Shown one piece after another: positions 46,201-55,673 of a DNA stretch of 64,000 nt; the first letter of the stretch is position 1, and each line of letters starts with the position of its first letter. A program made the position numbers and the translations under genes. The DNA is from Alitta virens. Taxonomy: Eukaryota > Annelida > Polychaeta > Phyllodocida > Nereididae. The DNA lies in NCBI GenBank assembly GCA_932294295.1, contig OW028573.1:66813829-66877828 (forward strand), written 5' to 3'. The notes beneath the pieces are model-generated. The model worked only from the letters and a program-made list of their open reading frames with translations, did not search any database and was not told the origin of the DNA.

Positions 46201-47447
46201 GCCAGCTATGACAGCTTTGTCTAGTTTCAATTTGATGGGCAATTTTTGCCATTTATGAAACTAACTGTATTGTGGCGCTCTCAAAATATATTGTTTAGCA
46301 GAAACTGAAACTCAAAATCGGACTAATTTAATTTAGTTTCAAGCAATACAGTATAGCAGTTTACGGCTTATGACATGATAGGATGCATGGATTGTGGCAT
46401 CATACAAAACATGCAAAACTGAAACTCATCACACTATGTGCTGTAATTAAGTTGCTGAAAAATCTACGCAGTTACGTACACTGTCAGTTCATACCCATGC
46501 AAAGACGGTTGACAAACTTTTCCTCAATACTAGGCAGTTCGGTAAAGTTCTTTACCACGTAGCAGTTGATGCTTGATGGAGATGAGGCGATAGCATCCAG
46601 TTCGTGGGTGAAATCCACCAAACCAATGCCAATGGGGTACACATGGATGTCCGCCTTGTGTGCTTTCTTTGCTTCATCAATCGTGGTATTAGCATCTACA
46701 TTAGAGACACCATCAGTCAGAAGGACCAGGAAGTTGTCGACGAAAGGGCGGTCTCCTCTTACGACACGAAAGACATCCTTCCGCGCTGTCCGAAGAGCAT
46801 CGGCTATGTTTGTCCCACCCGGTTCGTACTGTACATTCCTCACTGCGGAAATGACTTCATCTATGGTGCTGTGGGACCTCAAGTGGAAGTGTACTTTGGC
46901 AAGGTCATTGAAGGTCAACAAAGCAACCCTGACCTTGCCTCGTATCCTCTTTATCACGTTCTCCGCGAAAGTCAACTGGGAGAGGAAGTTGGCAGGACCT
47001 ACACTACTGGAGGCGTCAAGGGCAAAGGCAATGTCAGCGTCACATCCAAAAAATTCTGGCAGGCACATGCAAAATAAATGCAATATAGTTATCATGCAGG
47101 AATTGCATTGGTCATAAAAATGCCAGAAAAAATGCGTGTAAATAATATGTGTACACAATTTACACATAAATATCTTAAATATAAGACTTACTCTAAGAAT
47201 ACTAAATTAATTTCATGCTTTTATTATTACAAAATATGTTAGTTGCATGCACATTTAAAGAACGTGTGTGTACATGTGCTACGAAATGTAAATATCTCAG
47301 TAACTTTTTTTCTCGAAAATCATGATATTGACACGGTAACTTACTCTGGCATCTGACAGAAGCAATTACAAAAGCGAGGAAAAGTATCCAGCACCAAGGC
47401 TTGAGGAGAGTTCGATTTATTTGAGACATGGTAAGTCCTGGAGGCAT
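30612..47447 (-). CDS. Secreted multi-domain VWA/EGF protein, 23 coding exons, 2055 aa
   Basis: Exons 5' to 3': 47447-47345, 47055-46495, 45920-45858, 45733-45580, 45259-45042, 44611-44417, 44251-43616, 43256-43119, 43032-42846, 42670-42294, 41341-40667, 40250-40137, 39355-39181, 37660-37488, 36786-36571, 36135-36022, 35913-35350, 34823-34710, 34265-34023, 33721-33338, 32951-32385, 31222-31040, 30625-30612. The sum is 6168 nt, in frame throughout. Order: signal peptide, VWA1, linker, VWA2, VWA3, acidic linker, VWA4, EGF1-VWA5, EGF2, VWA6, EGF3, VWA7, EGF4, VWA8, VWA9, EGF5, DDER-stop. No membrane helix follows, so it should be secreted: a matrilin-like or collagen-VI-like matrix adhesion protein by family knowledge. 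All introns are phase 1 except three phase-2 introns inside VWA2, 4 and 6. One intron is GC-AG. Confidence 0.93.
30740..30880 (-). repeat. SINE-tail-related dispersed repeat
   Basis: 'gtggactccaagccttatca' and 'accatgggggtaaatctgta' are shared with 45450-45530 and with the 2380 and 11600 modules. It lies in the last intron of the VWA/EGF gene. Confidence 0.5.
32385..32951 (-). CDS. VWA domain 9 (exon 21, unsplit)
   Basis: MIDAS: '[10 protein letters not shown]', Thr in '[10 protein letters not shown]', Asp in 'LIADGYSS' (Thr before Asp-Gly replaced by Ala; Asp kept). It follows VWA8 directly without an EGF. Confidence 0.92.
33338..34265 (-). CDS. VWA domain 8 (exons 19-20, split in two)
   Basis: Exons 34265-34023 and 33721-33338. 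MIDAS: '[10 protein letters not shown]', Thr in 'CYTADALRV', Asp in 'LITDGVSN'. Intact. The exon 19 donor GTCCGA is weak. The domain is followed by a 22-residue acidic tail ([15 protein letters not shown]). Confidence 0.88.
34710..34823 (-). CDS. EGF domain 4 (exon 18, 114 bp)
   Basis: '[16 protein letters not shown]' to '[12 protein letters not shown]', six Cys, phase 1-1. Same length as exons 12 and 16. Confidence 0.92.
35021..35260. mobile_element. MITE family D, two-ended copy
   Basis: The left 'agtcgggcccaaaaggcgat' mirrors the right 'acctcttgggcccgactgta'. About 240 bp, no coding capacity, in the intron between EGF4 and VWA7. Confidence 0.72.
35350..35913 (-). CDS. VWA domain 7 (exon 17, unsplit)
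   Basis: MIDAS: '[10 protein letters not shown]', Thr in '[10 protein letters not shown]', Asp in 'MITDGVSN'. Intact. Ends 'VSAICGG'. Its donor GTTTGT resembles those of exons 7 and 21. Confidence 0.93.
36022..36135 (-). CDS. EGF domain 3 (exon 16, 114 bp)
   Basis: '[16 protein letters not shown]' to '[12 protein letters not shown]'. D-x-N-Q-C and the D/F spacing fit a calcium-binding EGF. It was too short to stand out as an open frame but is exact in splice sites. Confidence 0.92.
36571..39355 (-). CDS. VWA domain 6 with lost MIDAS (exons 13-15, split in three)
   Basis: Exons 39355-39181, 37660-37488 and 36786-36571. The fold is recognisable ('[14 protein letters not shown]', '[14 protein letters not shown]', '[14 protein letters not shown]', '[11 protein letters not shown]'). 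The metal site is broken: DxSxS reads DTSAY, the TADAL position reads 'PEALAM', and the Asp of 'TDG' is Gly (codon split by the exon 14/15 intron). It probably cannot coordinate Mg2+. Confidence 0.85.
37845..38147. mobile_element. MITE family C, copy 1
   Basis: The ends 'acagttattttcataaaata' and 'ttactgaaactaattgca' are inverted relatives. The interior ('aactggctaaagccagcagc', 'tcataaatatgtacttttag') is shared with 45989-46270. It lies in the intron between exons 13 and 14. Confidence 0.78.
39346..39717 (-). repeat. Exact 186-bp tandem duplication across a splice acceptor
   Basis: 39346-39531 and 39532-39717 appear identical over 186 bp. The unit contains the first 10 bases of exon 13 with its acceptor and upstream intron, so a second, identical acceptor lies at 39542-39543. 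Splicing to it would add 186 bp in phase but meet a TAA after about 12 codons. Confidence 0.92.
40137..40250 (-). CDS. EGF domain 2 (exon 12, 114 bp)
   Basis: '[16 protein letters not shown]' to '[12 protein letters not shown]'. The D-x-D-Q-C start suggests a calcium-binding EGF. Phase 1-1 cassette. Confidence 0.9.
40667..41341 (-). CDS. EGF1 plus VWA domain 5 fused in one exon (exon 11)
   Basis: Residues about 878-1102. EGF: '[14 protein letters not shown]' to '[12 protein letters not shown]', six Cys. It runs directly into VWA: '[10 protein letters not shown]', Thr in '[10 protein letters not shown]', Asp in 'LLTDGLENV'. No intron separates EGF and VWA, unlike the later EGF/VWA pairs. Confidence 0.92.
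41392..42001. mobile_element. MITE family B copy interrupted by a LINE
   Basis: The left arm (41392-41508, 'tagacttggaaactaaactc', 'ggatccaggactcccattgg') and the right end (41950-42001, 'ctccaacggagttcagtttc', 'tatactgtaa') are the two halves of one palindromic element. The LINE at 41510-41945 separates them. It lies in an intron between exons 10 and 11. Confidence 0.75.
41510..41945 (-). mobile_element. 5'-truncated LINE, RT C-terminal end
   Basis: The minus strand encodes '[20 protein letters not shown]' then '[14 protein letters not shown]', the conserved C-terminal region of LINE ORF2. A 3' UTR follows, ending in an A/T-rich tail (plus strand ttttttatttattttt). It is nested in the family B MITE. 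Confidence 0.8.
42294..43032 (-). CDS. VWA domain 4 (exons 9-10, split in two)
   Basis: Exons 43032-42846 and 42670-42294 (phase 2 junction after 'VVFQLN'). MIDAS: '[10 protein letters not shown]', Thr in '[10 protein letters not shown]', Asp in 'LLTDGVSN'. Intact. Confidence 0.9.
43119..43256 (-). CDS. Acidic Ser/Gly linker exon 8
   Basis: Encodes '[20 protein letters not shown]' and '[18 protein letters not shown]', a flexible acidic spacer, phase 1-1. The Ser-Gly within an acidic context could be a glycosaminoglycan attachment site (inference). Confidence 0.72.
43616..44251 (-). CDS. VWA domain 3 (exon 7, unsplit)
   Basis: Residues about 432-643. MIDAS: '[10 protein letters not shown]', Thr in '[10 protein letters not shown]', Asp in 'IVTDGTPS'. 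Intact. The long plus-strand frame 43551-44285 is antisense to it. Confidence 0.92.
44417..45733 (-). CDS. VWA domain 2 (exons 4-6, split in three)
   Basis: Exons 45733-45580, 45259-45042 and 44611-44417. MIDAS: '[10 protein letters not shown]', Thr in '[10 protein letters not shown]', Asp in 'IITDGLSN'. Intact. Intron 4 is phase 2. Intron 5 begins GCAAGT, a GC-AG intron. Confidence 0.88.
45325..45540 (+). mobile_element. tRNA-derived SINE-like copy
   Basis: The B-box-like 'gggttcaatcctgggtccga' and the downstream 'ccccgtccatggggtaaacg' resemble the SINE at 53641-53880. It lies in the intron between exons 4 and 5. Confidence 0.55.
45858..45920 (-). CDS. Linker exon 3 (21 codons)
   Basis: Encodes '[20 protein letters not shown]', symmetrical phase 1-1. 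AG acceptor and GTTCGT donor. It has no domain. It is accepted because it keeps frame, and skipping it would also keep frame, so it may be alternatively spliced. Confidence 0.6.
45989..46270. mobile_element. MITE family C, copy 2
   Basis: The left 'acagttagtttcataaaata' is mirrored by the right 'atttatgaaactaactgta', the cleanest terminal inverted repeat of the family. It lies in the intron between exons 2 and 3. Confidence 0.85.
46495..47055 (-). CDS. VWA domain 1 (exon 2, unsplit)
   Basis: Residues about 35-221. MIDAS: '[10 protein letters not shown]' (DxSxS), Thr in '[10 protein letters not shown]', Asp in 'LLTDGVSN'. Ends 'VNRLCMG'. The metal site looks intact. The plus-strand frames 46566-47117 and 46604-47077 are antisense shadows. 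Confidence 0.93.
47345..47447 (-). CDS. VWA/EGF gene exon 1: signal peptide
   Basis: [20 protein letters not shown] then hydrophobic '[14 protein letters not shown]'. A second in-frame Met (residue 7) could be the real start. Donor GTAAGT, phase 1. An AG at about 47482 suggests a non-coding exon may precede it. Confidence 0.88.
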
Positions 47448-50367
47448 GGTAAGTCCTTGCTCCTATACTTCCTGGTACCTGTAATGATATAATTTATGAT
47501 GTAAAGAAGCCCTTTTGGCAGAACACAAAGTTCATTGTTTGGTAACTCAGTACTACACGATGTAAGAATGCTAGCTCTATATATTGAGGTAACCCAAATT
47601 AAATATACAGAATAATGCCTGTTACAAACAAAGACATAATCAAAGGTAGCAGAAACCTGTCAGTGGGCCTTCTGCCTCTGCTGGAGATATGTGGAGTCTT
47701 GCAGTGATCATAGCTGAGGAGGGAGTTCACTTACACCCCTGAGCCCCATGCCTATAGAAAAGTTAGGGGAGGGGTAATTTATGGCCAACAGGCGCTGCAT
47801 TAATATGCAGAAAAGGGCAAGTATTGACCATTGGATGCCGGACACCAGAAGGTCAGCATAGATCAAGACTCTTGACCCACAACGGTCAAGCAAGTTTGAC
47901 CTCCACATTCGCCCTCTATGTATGCAATGCCATGCCTATTCACAAATAACTTGTCTCTGAAAAGATCTCAGCAGAGCCATGGCTGCGTTATATTAAGATT
48001 GATAGGCATCTGTATTTCATGTGTTCCAGCACTCTTCGCCTATAATGTATCATCATTATTATTAATGATGGGTGCCAACGCCTGAGAATTCATAATCTGC
48101 AGAAAGTATGGTTGGGCGTTGTTGTGTTTCCAGTAACAACGTCAATTTTGCTGCAAAAGCACCGATGTGATGTCTACTTGAATACTGATTAGTATCTAAA
48201 TCATACAATATAAATACAAATACACGTTCACTTTTGAAACATCTTTTCTACTGAATATTTTAATCCTATTATTCTGTTACGCATTGTTGCTCGAATGATA
48301 GGATCATGAACATAAATCAAACTAATGCACAAGTATGTTTTGAATGCATTCAAGTGGTCTTTTAGGATCTTAATAGGGCGGTAACCCCCACTGGTTATGT
48401 TCAGTGTTCTGTTGACAAAGCTGTGACGATAACTTTTACCTTGGATGATTTAAAAACTCACCCAGCCAATAAAGACTCCAACTTGAATGATGTTGGAGAA
48501 ATATCTGCATGAAACCGTGGCATTGGCCCTTCAGAGTAGAGGACTCAAGTTAAAGTCATAAATAAAACTGCAATATATTTATCTTATGCCTTGTATTTTA
48601 TATCAGTGTATACGTTTACATATTATATTTATATTTCCTTTTTAAAAAAGCTGATATAATCAGAGAATCGTATGTTGAATTCCATAACACACTAGACAAA
48701 ACAATACAATGTATTCAATTATAGGTAACATACTTATTGAAATTTTATAACATATTTTTTCAATGTTTCCCCTCTTTAAACAGCACATAGCAGATGTTTA
48801 TGGCAAGGGATATGTCATAGTTCTCAAGAATATTGAGCAAAGTTTGTGCTGGATTCATATTTCAATTTTGACTGACTGACTGAAGTGGATGATGTTTACA
48901 GGGCCAGAAAGACACGGGCTAAAACATGGGAAGGAAACTCGAGCATGGAAAGAACGAAACTTGATATTGAACAAGACAGCATCAACACCATTGAAATGAA
49001 AGAATATCTGGTCGTTTTTCCAGTGCTTCTCAGACAATCAAGTATTTCTATAACCCTTGTGGATGCCTACCCCCCCCCCCTCACCATATAAAAGAAAATC
49101 TAAATGGAACCAGAAAAAACCCTATGACAGAAAATCTAAATTTGACTAGAATAAATGTGGCAGACTTCGAGCAAATCAAAAATCACTTTCAGTACTCACC
49201 AAGAATGAGAGAGGACATATCGTATTTGCCACGAATGAAAAACATCCAGACAGTTTAGGATGAATTACATGGGGATCTTTCATAGTTTGATGAGCACTTT
49301 GTAGCTGTTGGTGGACTTAAGCACTGTTTGCCCAATGCAACCATACATGTCAAAAAACCTGTCTGGTAGAGTCTCAATTTCCTTGAAAAAAGGCAAGGAC
49401 TTGTTAGAATATTAACCAGCTTAGCGACATGGCACGTAAAATTACTTTTCTAGATTTTTTATTTTTTTGGTGCCTCAATGCTGACATCAGCAGTTTCTAC
49501 ATGTACATGTTTGTATTATGGTTTTAAGTGCCACTGCTCTCCATAGCTTGTGGTATAATTCAGATATTACTGATCATTAACATGTTATTATATAGCAAAG
49601 GCAGATTACCAGATTTGGTTGGTAATCTGTGTTTGGTTACAGTGCATATTAGTGATAGAAATCAACAAGCGCTCAGTTAAATGGGAAAACATCTTTGTTA
49701 AGGAAATACTAACCGACATCGTTAGTATTGGCAGTCGAGTAGTTGACAACTAAAAAATACAGCAGAGGTCATACTACTGTGATTTGACCTTGGAATAAAT
49801 TGTATACTTTTATTTTCTTCGACAGACCTCCCATCTAAAATCCAGTAGCAACATTGCCCAACCTTCTCAGCCATGCACGTTCTCTCTTTTCATCATTTCT
49901 CTTCATTTTCTGTGATGATGAGTTGCCTTGTTGTTTTGCTTTGTTCTCCATCCCCATACCTTTCTGCTAGCCCATTCTTCTTCATCCCATCATATTCCCT
50001 GCTCACTAATAAGCTCCAGGGGTACCACCCTATTGCTGGTTCTTCCCTTCAGCCCCCTTAACCCTTTCCATATGGCAGGCCCATCTGCAGAAGCAAGTTG
50101 CTCCCAGAAGTAAGCAGGGTGAACACTTTCACAACATTAACTCGACGCCTCGTGCCGTTTACTTGTGTTTCTGACGCACTTTGCCCATCTCCCAAAGACT
50201 ATTATTGTACTTCAATGTTGCTACAGAACCACCCAGGAAATGTACAGAACCAACACATAAACGAAACAACCATTATTCCCCATGATGCACACAGCATGTC
50301 AGACCATTTCATGATGTCATTTGAAAATGATTCAGATCTGGATATAGAACATGCATTTACACATTAA
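47448..50367. other. Intergenic, 5' flank of the VWA/EGF gene
   Basis: No gene was recognised. The promoter of the VWA/EGF gene should lie just right of 47447. Open frames at 48885-49091, 49873-50061 and 50098-50367 show no domain and lack convincing splice sites. 'SDHFMMSFEND' near 50310 faintly recalls the SDH end of a LINE endonuclease but is too short to call. A poly-C run lies at about 49071-49081. Confidence 0.45.
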
Positions 50368-50590
50368 GGAGATGCCATGACCTGGTGATAAGAGTGCTTG
50401 CCTATAAACTGTAAGGTTGCAAGTTCGAACCGAGCAGATGCTCTGTAACGTTCTGCTCTAATAATCCATCCAAGTGTAAATGGGACAGTGATGCACAATG
50501 CCCTTTGTAGGGTACTTAGCCTGATGCGCCTCAATGGCTGTTTGGTTGTATACTATCGAGGGATTTGGGAAAGGCTTACGCTTGAACAGG
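50368..50590 (+). mobile_element. Probable tRNA-derived SINE, second type
   Basis: An A-box-like 'tggtgataagagtgcttgcc' and, 35 bases on, a B-box-like 'gcaagttcgaaccgagc'. It does not close into a tRNA cloverleaf (no matching acceptor stem), so a SINE head is more likely than a tRNA gene. Confidence 0.5.
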
Positions 50591-52092
50591 TCTCCAAGCT
50601 GTTTCTGTGTAGTAGTCATTCAGGTTACGTGACAGACTGCCAAGATGCCATGATCAAAGACACTATGAGATTATCAGACTACTGTGGCTTGACAAGCCAA
50701 CTGCATATATATTTTACAAATCGGGAAGTGTCTTGTGTTCACAAAATGTTAGTGTCACAAACGAAACTTCTCATAAAGCTCCATCATATTTGCAGAGTGA
50801 CAATTCTGGCGCTCATATACATCACCACATATACACGATGTATGAAACAAAGTACAACTGTATACCAACCTTTCAAGTCTTCGGTGAATGTAGACGAAGA
50901 TTAGTCTGTCATTTCATCACCAAGGCCAGTTCACGGTTCCATCGGGCTCCCCACACACCTGCCACTGAATGGAAAATTATAATTATATTCCCAATAAAAC
51001 ATGAGTGGGTCATGTATTGTACATGTAATATTGCAAGAAAAGTCAAAATTTCAGCTCAGTGGGTGTTCGCTGTATATAAACAGTTTAAATGACAAACTTA
51101 CTGAACTAGAGTTGTTTCAGTGGTTTGTTTACTTTTTTTTGTCTGACTTCGTGATTTACCCTCGAAGACCATATCTAGTTGCCACATTTATTTAAACTGA
51201 AATGGTGATAATTTTCACAAGATTCATTTGAATAAATGTCAGAGACCCTCTGTCCTATATCTCTCTTTGCATCTTTATGAGGTGTCCAAAAGTCATGATA
51301 AGTGATCATGGTGATGGAAGACTTCGTGAGGAAAACATTTATTTTTTAGACGTCTGGTAAGTTTCACAGGAGTATCCATAGACATCGACTGAATGTAGGG
51401 AAGTGCACAAATATGTTCTCCAAAAACATGCAACAGCTCAGAAAAAAAAGAAAAGACCAAAAGATGTGCAGAAAGCCTATGAAAAAAAGGTCAGCCAAAA
51501 AGGCATTAGTTTGGTTTAATTTTTGCATGATTTTTTGCACAACTTGTCACAATATATGCTGTGGTTAAATCCATCACAATTTAACAGTGACAGTAACTGA
51601 GTATGCAGATGTGCAGCAGAAATATGAAAAAATGTCTAATTTGTGTACATCGGTAACACGTGTAAACTGTATAGTGGGGGTCTTTGCCCAATACGTGTGA
51701 CACAAACATGATGACTTGATTTGACATTTTGATATCGGATTTGTTTTCTATCATGATGTGTGGTCTGTGGATGTATGACTGTGTGTATATGCATGGAGGT
51801 ATTACCTCCATGGTATATGTAAATATATTCACACCAAAAATATTCTGACACTCATAATTTTACACAAATATATACATTTTCCTAATTTGCAAACCACAAT
51901 GATGCATTGAATAAATATTTGAATGACACCATAAAATGTGCAGCCACTTTTAGCTGGTTCACGTTAATTACAGTTTCAATTTGCATCAAATTCGAAGTTG
52001 TTTGAATAAGGTCTGGTGTGACTGTAGTCAACAATGTGTGAATACAAATGTGATCCTATGCATGCAGCAACCTAAATTTCCATGTGATAATA
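50591..52092. other. Intergenic, nothing recognised
   Basis: AT-rich. Several overlapping short open frames (50488-51195) without domain or splice support. Confidence 0.45.
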
Positions 52093-52137
52093 GATTTATC
52101 TTATCTTGTCCCATCTTATCTTATCTTATCTTATCCC
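52093..52137 (+). repeat. (TTATC)n microsatellite
   Basis: A run of ttatc units. The same motif tails the LINE at 12575-12590 and appears at 34300. Confidence 0.8.
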
Positions 52138-52188
52138 ATATATATCTATATATTACAACTTAAAAGGCCAGTTAGCGGCTGCAGTTGT

Positions 52189-52577
52189 ACAGTTAGTTTC
52201 ATAAAAAAAACCGCCTGTCAAATTGAACCTAGACAACTTCTGCCATACGATGCTACCTGCCACTAAATAGAGCTGTATGGCTGCAGCTGGCTACTCAAAG
52301 CCGGATCTAAAAATACATGCAGCACCATTTGGTGCAAATGTTGAGAGTTATGCATATTTGCAATCAATATTTTGTTGAGAAGATGCATGTCAATTGCACA
52401 TACATATTTATTATATATTAGATACATTTCTTTCATTTACAAAGGTGTTTTTTTTTCAGTGGTGGCAGGTGTAAGCCGACTATAAGCTAGGAGTGGACAG
52501 ACGCAGCTGGCTTTAGCCAGTTACAGCTATGGCCAGGAATACGTTGCTACAGCAGTCTAGAGTTGACCACTAACTGT
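52189..52577. mobile_element. MITE family C, copy 3 (inverted orientation)
   Basis: The left 'acagttagtttcataaaaaa' and right 'gaccactaactgt' are the ends. 'gtcaaattgaacctagacaa' and 'ctactcaaagccggatctaa' are the complements of the right half of copy 1. Confidence 0.78.
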
Positions 52578-52639
52578 AAGTGCAGGACATGCAGGTTGGC
52601 TGGTGGGGCCAATTGGCCTTAAGTTTTAAGTATCGACCT

Positions 52640-52692
52640 TGGGGTATGTAGGGGGTTTGTAGGGGGTATGTAGGGGTATGTAGGGGTATGTA
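52640..52692 (+). repeat. Short minisatellite (gtaggggtat)
   Basis: Four or more imperfect units of 'tatgtaggggg' / 'tatgtagggg'. Confidence 0.8.
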
Positions 52693-53640
52693 GAACTATG
52701 TACTCAAGGAAGGACATGACCTCAGGTGTTTGTTCTAATCATTTCAGTCATTCAGGAAATTGTCTCAGTCAAAAGAAGCAAATCATGGGAGGGACCTTGG
52801 TAACCCAATGCCCTTTGGTTGCTGACTGTGATCAAACAGAAAGAGGGAACACCCAGGGGTCTGTACAAAATGGCGTGCAGGAGTCATTGAGGGGCTGATC
52901 AGGTGTCAGAATAAAACAGTGGAGTCACCACAGGTTATTCTTTGGAGTCACTTCACTGATTCGTGGGCCATGTATGAAAAATTGCATCATTGTGATGAGA
53001 CAGAACATGCATGTGGATGAATCTGTATTGAGTTTCTTTTGAAGTGTAAACTCAGAGCATTCTCATGGTAATATTACACATGACAAGGTGAATTTCTTAG
53101 TGCATTAGCATGCCTCTATAAACCATACGACCTTGTAAAAACAAACCCATGGCAAAGGTAGGATTTATGTTTTATATAGTGCATGATTAATTAAGGATAT
53201 CCTTGGTTTTTAATAGTTACAATACCTGGCACACTGAATTATATAATTTAACAAAAATATTTCTATGCATTTGATACATTAGGCGTATGTTCACTCTTCC
53301 GGTGGGTGTCCATACAAATAAAGGGAAGTTGTGATAATTTTATAGCATTGGGTATATACTTTATCACTGCTTGTTTGAATGGCTTTATTATCAGAAGCAG
53401 AACGAGTACACAGTACTTCCTTGAAGGGGGCATCAGGTTCATTTTGTGCTTTATTAATTTTAATGTATGTTGTGTTGAGTGCTTTTGAAATGTATTTCTT
53501 GGAAGCTCTACAAAGAGTCTATATTGTGTGTTAGTATATTTCTAATGAGTCTTAAAGGTAATTTGTATTATGTATATAACCTTTATATACTCTTTTGGTA
53601 TATTATAATTATAGAATAGAATGAAGTAGAATTCAAACAC

Positions 53641-53880
53641 AGCAGCTGGCTGGCCTAATGGTTAAGGCATCCGCTAATTCTATATTGGCCAGCTCTGCTG
53701 ATGAAAGTCCCGGGTTTGGGCCCAGGCATTCTTCGATCATGAGCTACATCCCACCTGGATGTCGATTGCATGAGAAGTTAAATTGGAGGTCCCAGGTATT
53801 CGGTGTTTATGCTGAGGCAAGTGAAAGACCCCGCCCATGGAGCAAATGTGTAATGCCAGATAAATAGTTTCAAACTCAGT
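53641..53880 (+). mobile_element. tRNA-derived SINE, copy 1
   Basis: Head 'agcagctggctggcctaatg' with A-box 'tggcctaatggttaaggcat' and B-box 'gggtttgggcccaggcattc'. Body 'gatgtcgattgcatgagaag' and 'gcatttatgctgaggcaagt'-like segments. Ends near 'agtagcattgaaac'. The reverse copy at 61629-61949 shares head, body and end. Confidence 0.85.
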
Positions 53881-55124
53881 AGCATTGAAACATAGAATAG
53901 AATACAATTTATATAGCCAATAAATGTTGCAAGTAAATGGTATGTGAACATCTGAATATCAAGGACTGAATTAGTCCATGTTATATTTATTGTTAATGTA
54001 AAACACTAGTAACTTATTTTTCAATTTACACACTGCTTTTAGCCACTATTACAAAAAAAAAAGAGAAGCTTAGCAACCACTTGACGATTCATAACAACCA
54101 CTTTAAAGATTCAATCCAGACGTACTCAAGTCTCTGCTTTAGGTGAATGAAAACATTCCTGTCCAAGAGTACAAACCCAAAACCACGCAGGGTATGCAAA
54201 GTCGAGGACAAGGCAGATGGATAACATGTTAGAGACACAATATGAGTAGGACTGAGTAGGACCATGGAGCTATGCAATGTTTATCCCAGTAAGCAATCAT
54301 ATTCTCTGGTAGTGTGGATTACACTCGCTAGTTATGTTCCACCAGAAGCCTCCCATGTTTTGTGGGTAGCAGTTGGTAACAGCATCGCCTAAAGAAAAAG
54401 GGCTCGGGTGGCCCCCCTGTGTGGGAACAGGGCCAGTCTTTTACCCTCCCCTCTCACACCCACATCCATCCATGATTCTTGTCCCAGGTCCTGTGCCCAC
54501 TTTTTCTAACCATTCCATCTGGAATACCTTTTTCCAGTCTAGGAAACGAAAAACTCAAATTGGACCGTTTTTTTCTTTTCCTCTATGTCCCATCCAGATT
54601 GTACATTGCCAACATGGATTTGTCAGCATTTAAGTTGGAGTCAAATGACACAATGTTTATCGACTTCATCCAGACTGCAGTCTGACTCATCCATGACCAA
54701 ACGTAAATGTCTAATTATTAAAACTAGAAGAATAAGAATACTGCAAATTGTTCATCTTTTTTTTTTTTTTAAATGACCCTGTATTGGTGATGCATGTAGG
54801 CCTACACCGAGAACACACCTTCGTGGATTCGGATTAAATAGCGTCTATGAGTATTATTTATGTTTTATTTGATGTACATTCAGTACATGTTCATGAAATA
54901 CAAGTATTATTTAAATACAATTTCTTGATTCAATAGTCTAAGGTCGATTTATTGCATGCCCATGTTGCAAATGGTTTGAGCAGTAAGTTAATTTTTTTCA
55001 CGACAATTAATCTGCTACCATAGTCTGGATGCTTTTCATTTCTATAATATGAAAAAGAAGGCAGGGGAGATATGATGGCCTTGTCGACTCAATATTGGCT
55101 CAGTGCATACCTTTATTTCTGACT
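53881..55124. other. Intergenic, nothing recognised
   Basis: Short open frames at 54373-54776 overlap each other in different frames and show no domain. A poly-T run lies near 54758. Confidence 0.45.
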
Positions 55125-55188
55125 TGATTTACACTTTCATTTATGAAATCTTGCTTAAGTGTATGTGAACTTTTGGGTCCGAATGTAC
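55125..55188 (-). mobile_element. One end of MITE family D
   Basis: 'tcttgcttaagtgtatgtga' then 'acttttgggtccgaatgta' is the complement of the 8249 end. Confidence 0.6.
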
Positions 55189-55490
55189 CTACCTAGCTGA
55201 GGCAATAACTGCAAAGTAATCAATGACTTTAGGCAGGATAGAAATTGTTAAGTTATACCTAAATTTATTTTGTTATTTCCATTAGACTGCATATTAAACT
55301 TGTGTCCAATCAGTAAAGTAGCAAAAAGGTATTTTGAATGACTAAAGCAAGCCATTTTTCGTGCCTTTTGCCAACTTTCTTGGGTGCCTGCTTCGTAATG
55401 GAAAAAATGGTACAACAACAATGCAAAAATAGGCAATATTACATTTTGTGGAAATAAATATTTCCCAGAATGTTGCAAAAATGGACTTAC

Positions 55491-55673
55491 TTGGAAACTG
55501 AAGACATCATGTACTGTGAAAGGTAATTCCACTATTGTGTCTGCATCAGTTGTGCTAGTGTGTGTTTCCATAGGCAGATGGCGCTGGAGTGGAGCTCTCC
55601 TCACAGGGAGGTAGTGACTTGGTTGCCCCTTGGATGGCACGTGCGCGCCTCCAGTGTCTGACAGTTTCTTTCG
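55491..55673 (-). CDS. Candidate exon of an unidentified minus-strand gene
   Basis: A 61-codon phase 0-0 open stretch between an AG (acccag) and a good donor (GTAAGT), starting 'RKKLSDTGGAHVPSKGQPSH' and ending 'ELPFTVHDVFSFQ'. Its base composition is higher in GC than its flanks. No domain was recognised. It may pair with the candidate at 56499-56672, but phases and partners are unproven. Confidence 0.32.

Noticed and set aside
46566..47117. Plus-strand open frames of 183 and 157 codons
   Set aside because: Antisense shadows of VWA1 (exon 2).
9769..47447. Operon-like unit of three same-strand genes
   Set aside because: Each gene has its own introns and 1.4-5.5 kb spacing, two have signal peptides, and no trans-splice acceptor pattern was seen. 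The shared orientation is not enough.
48885..49091. Plus-strand 68-codon frame (MDDVYRARKTRAKTWEG...)
   Set aside because: Runs into a poly-C tract, has no domain, and an opposite-strand frame is equally open.
50368..50462. tRNA gene
   Set aside because: A and B boxes are present, but no acceptor stem closes and the anticodon loop is irregular. Treated as a SINE head.
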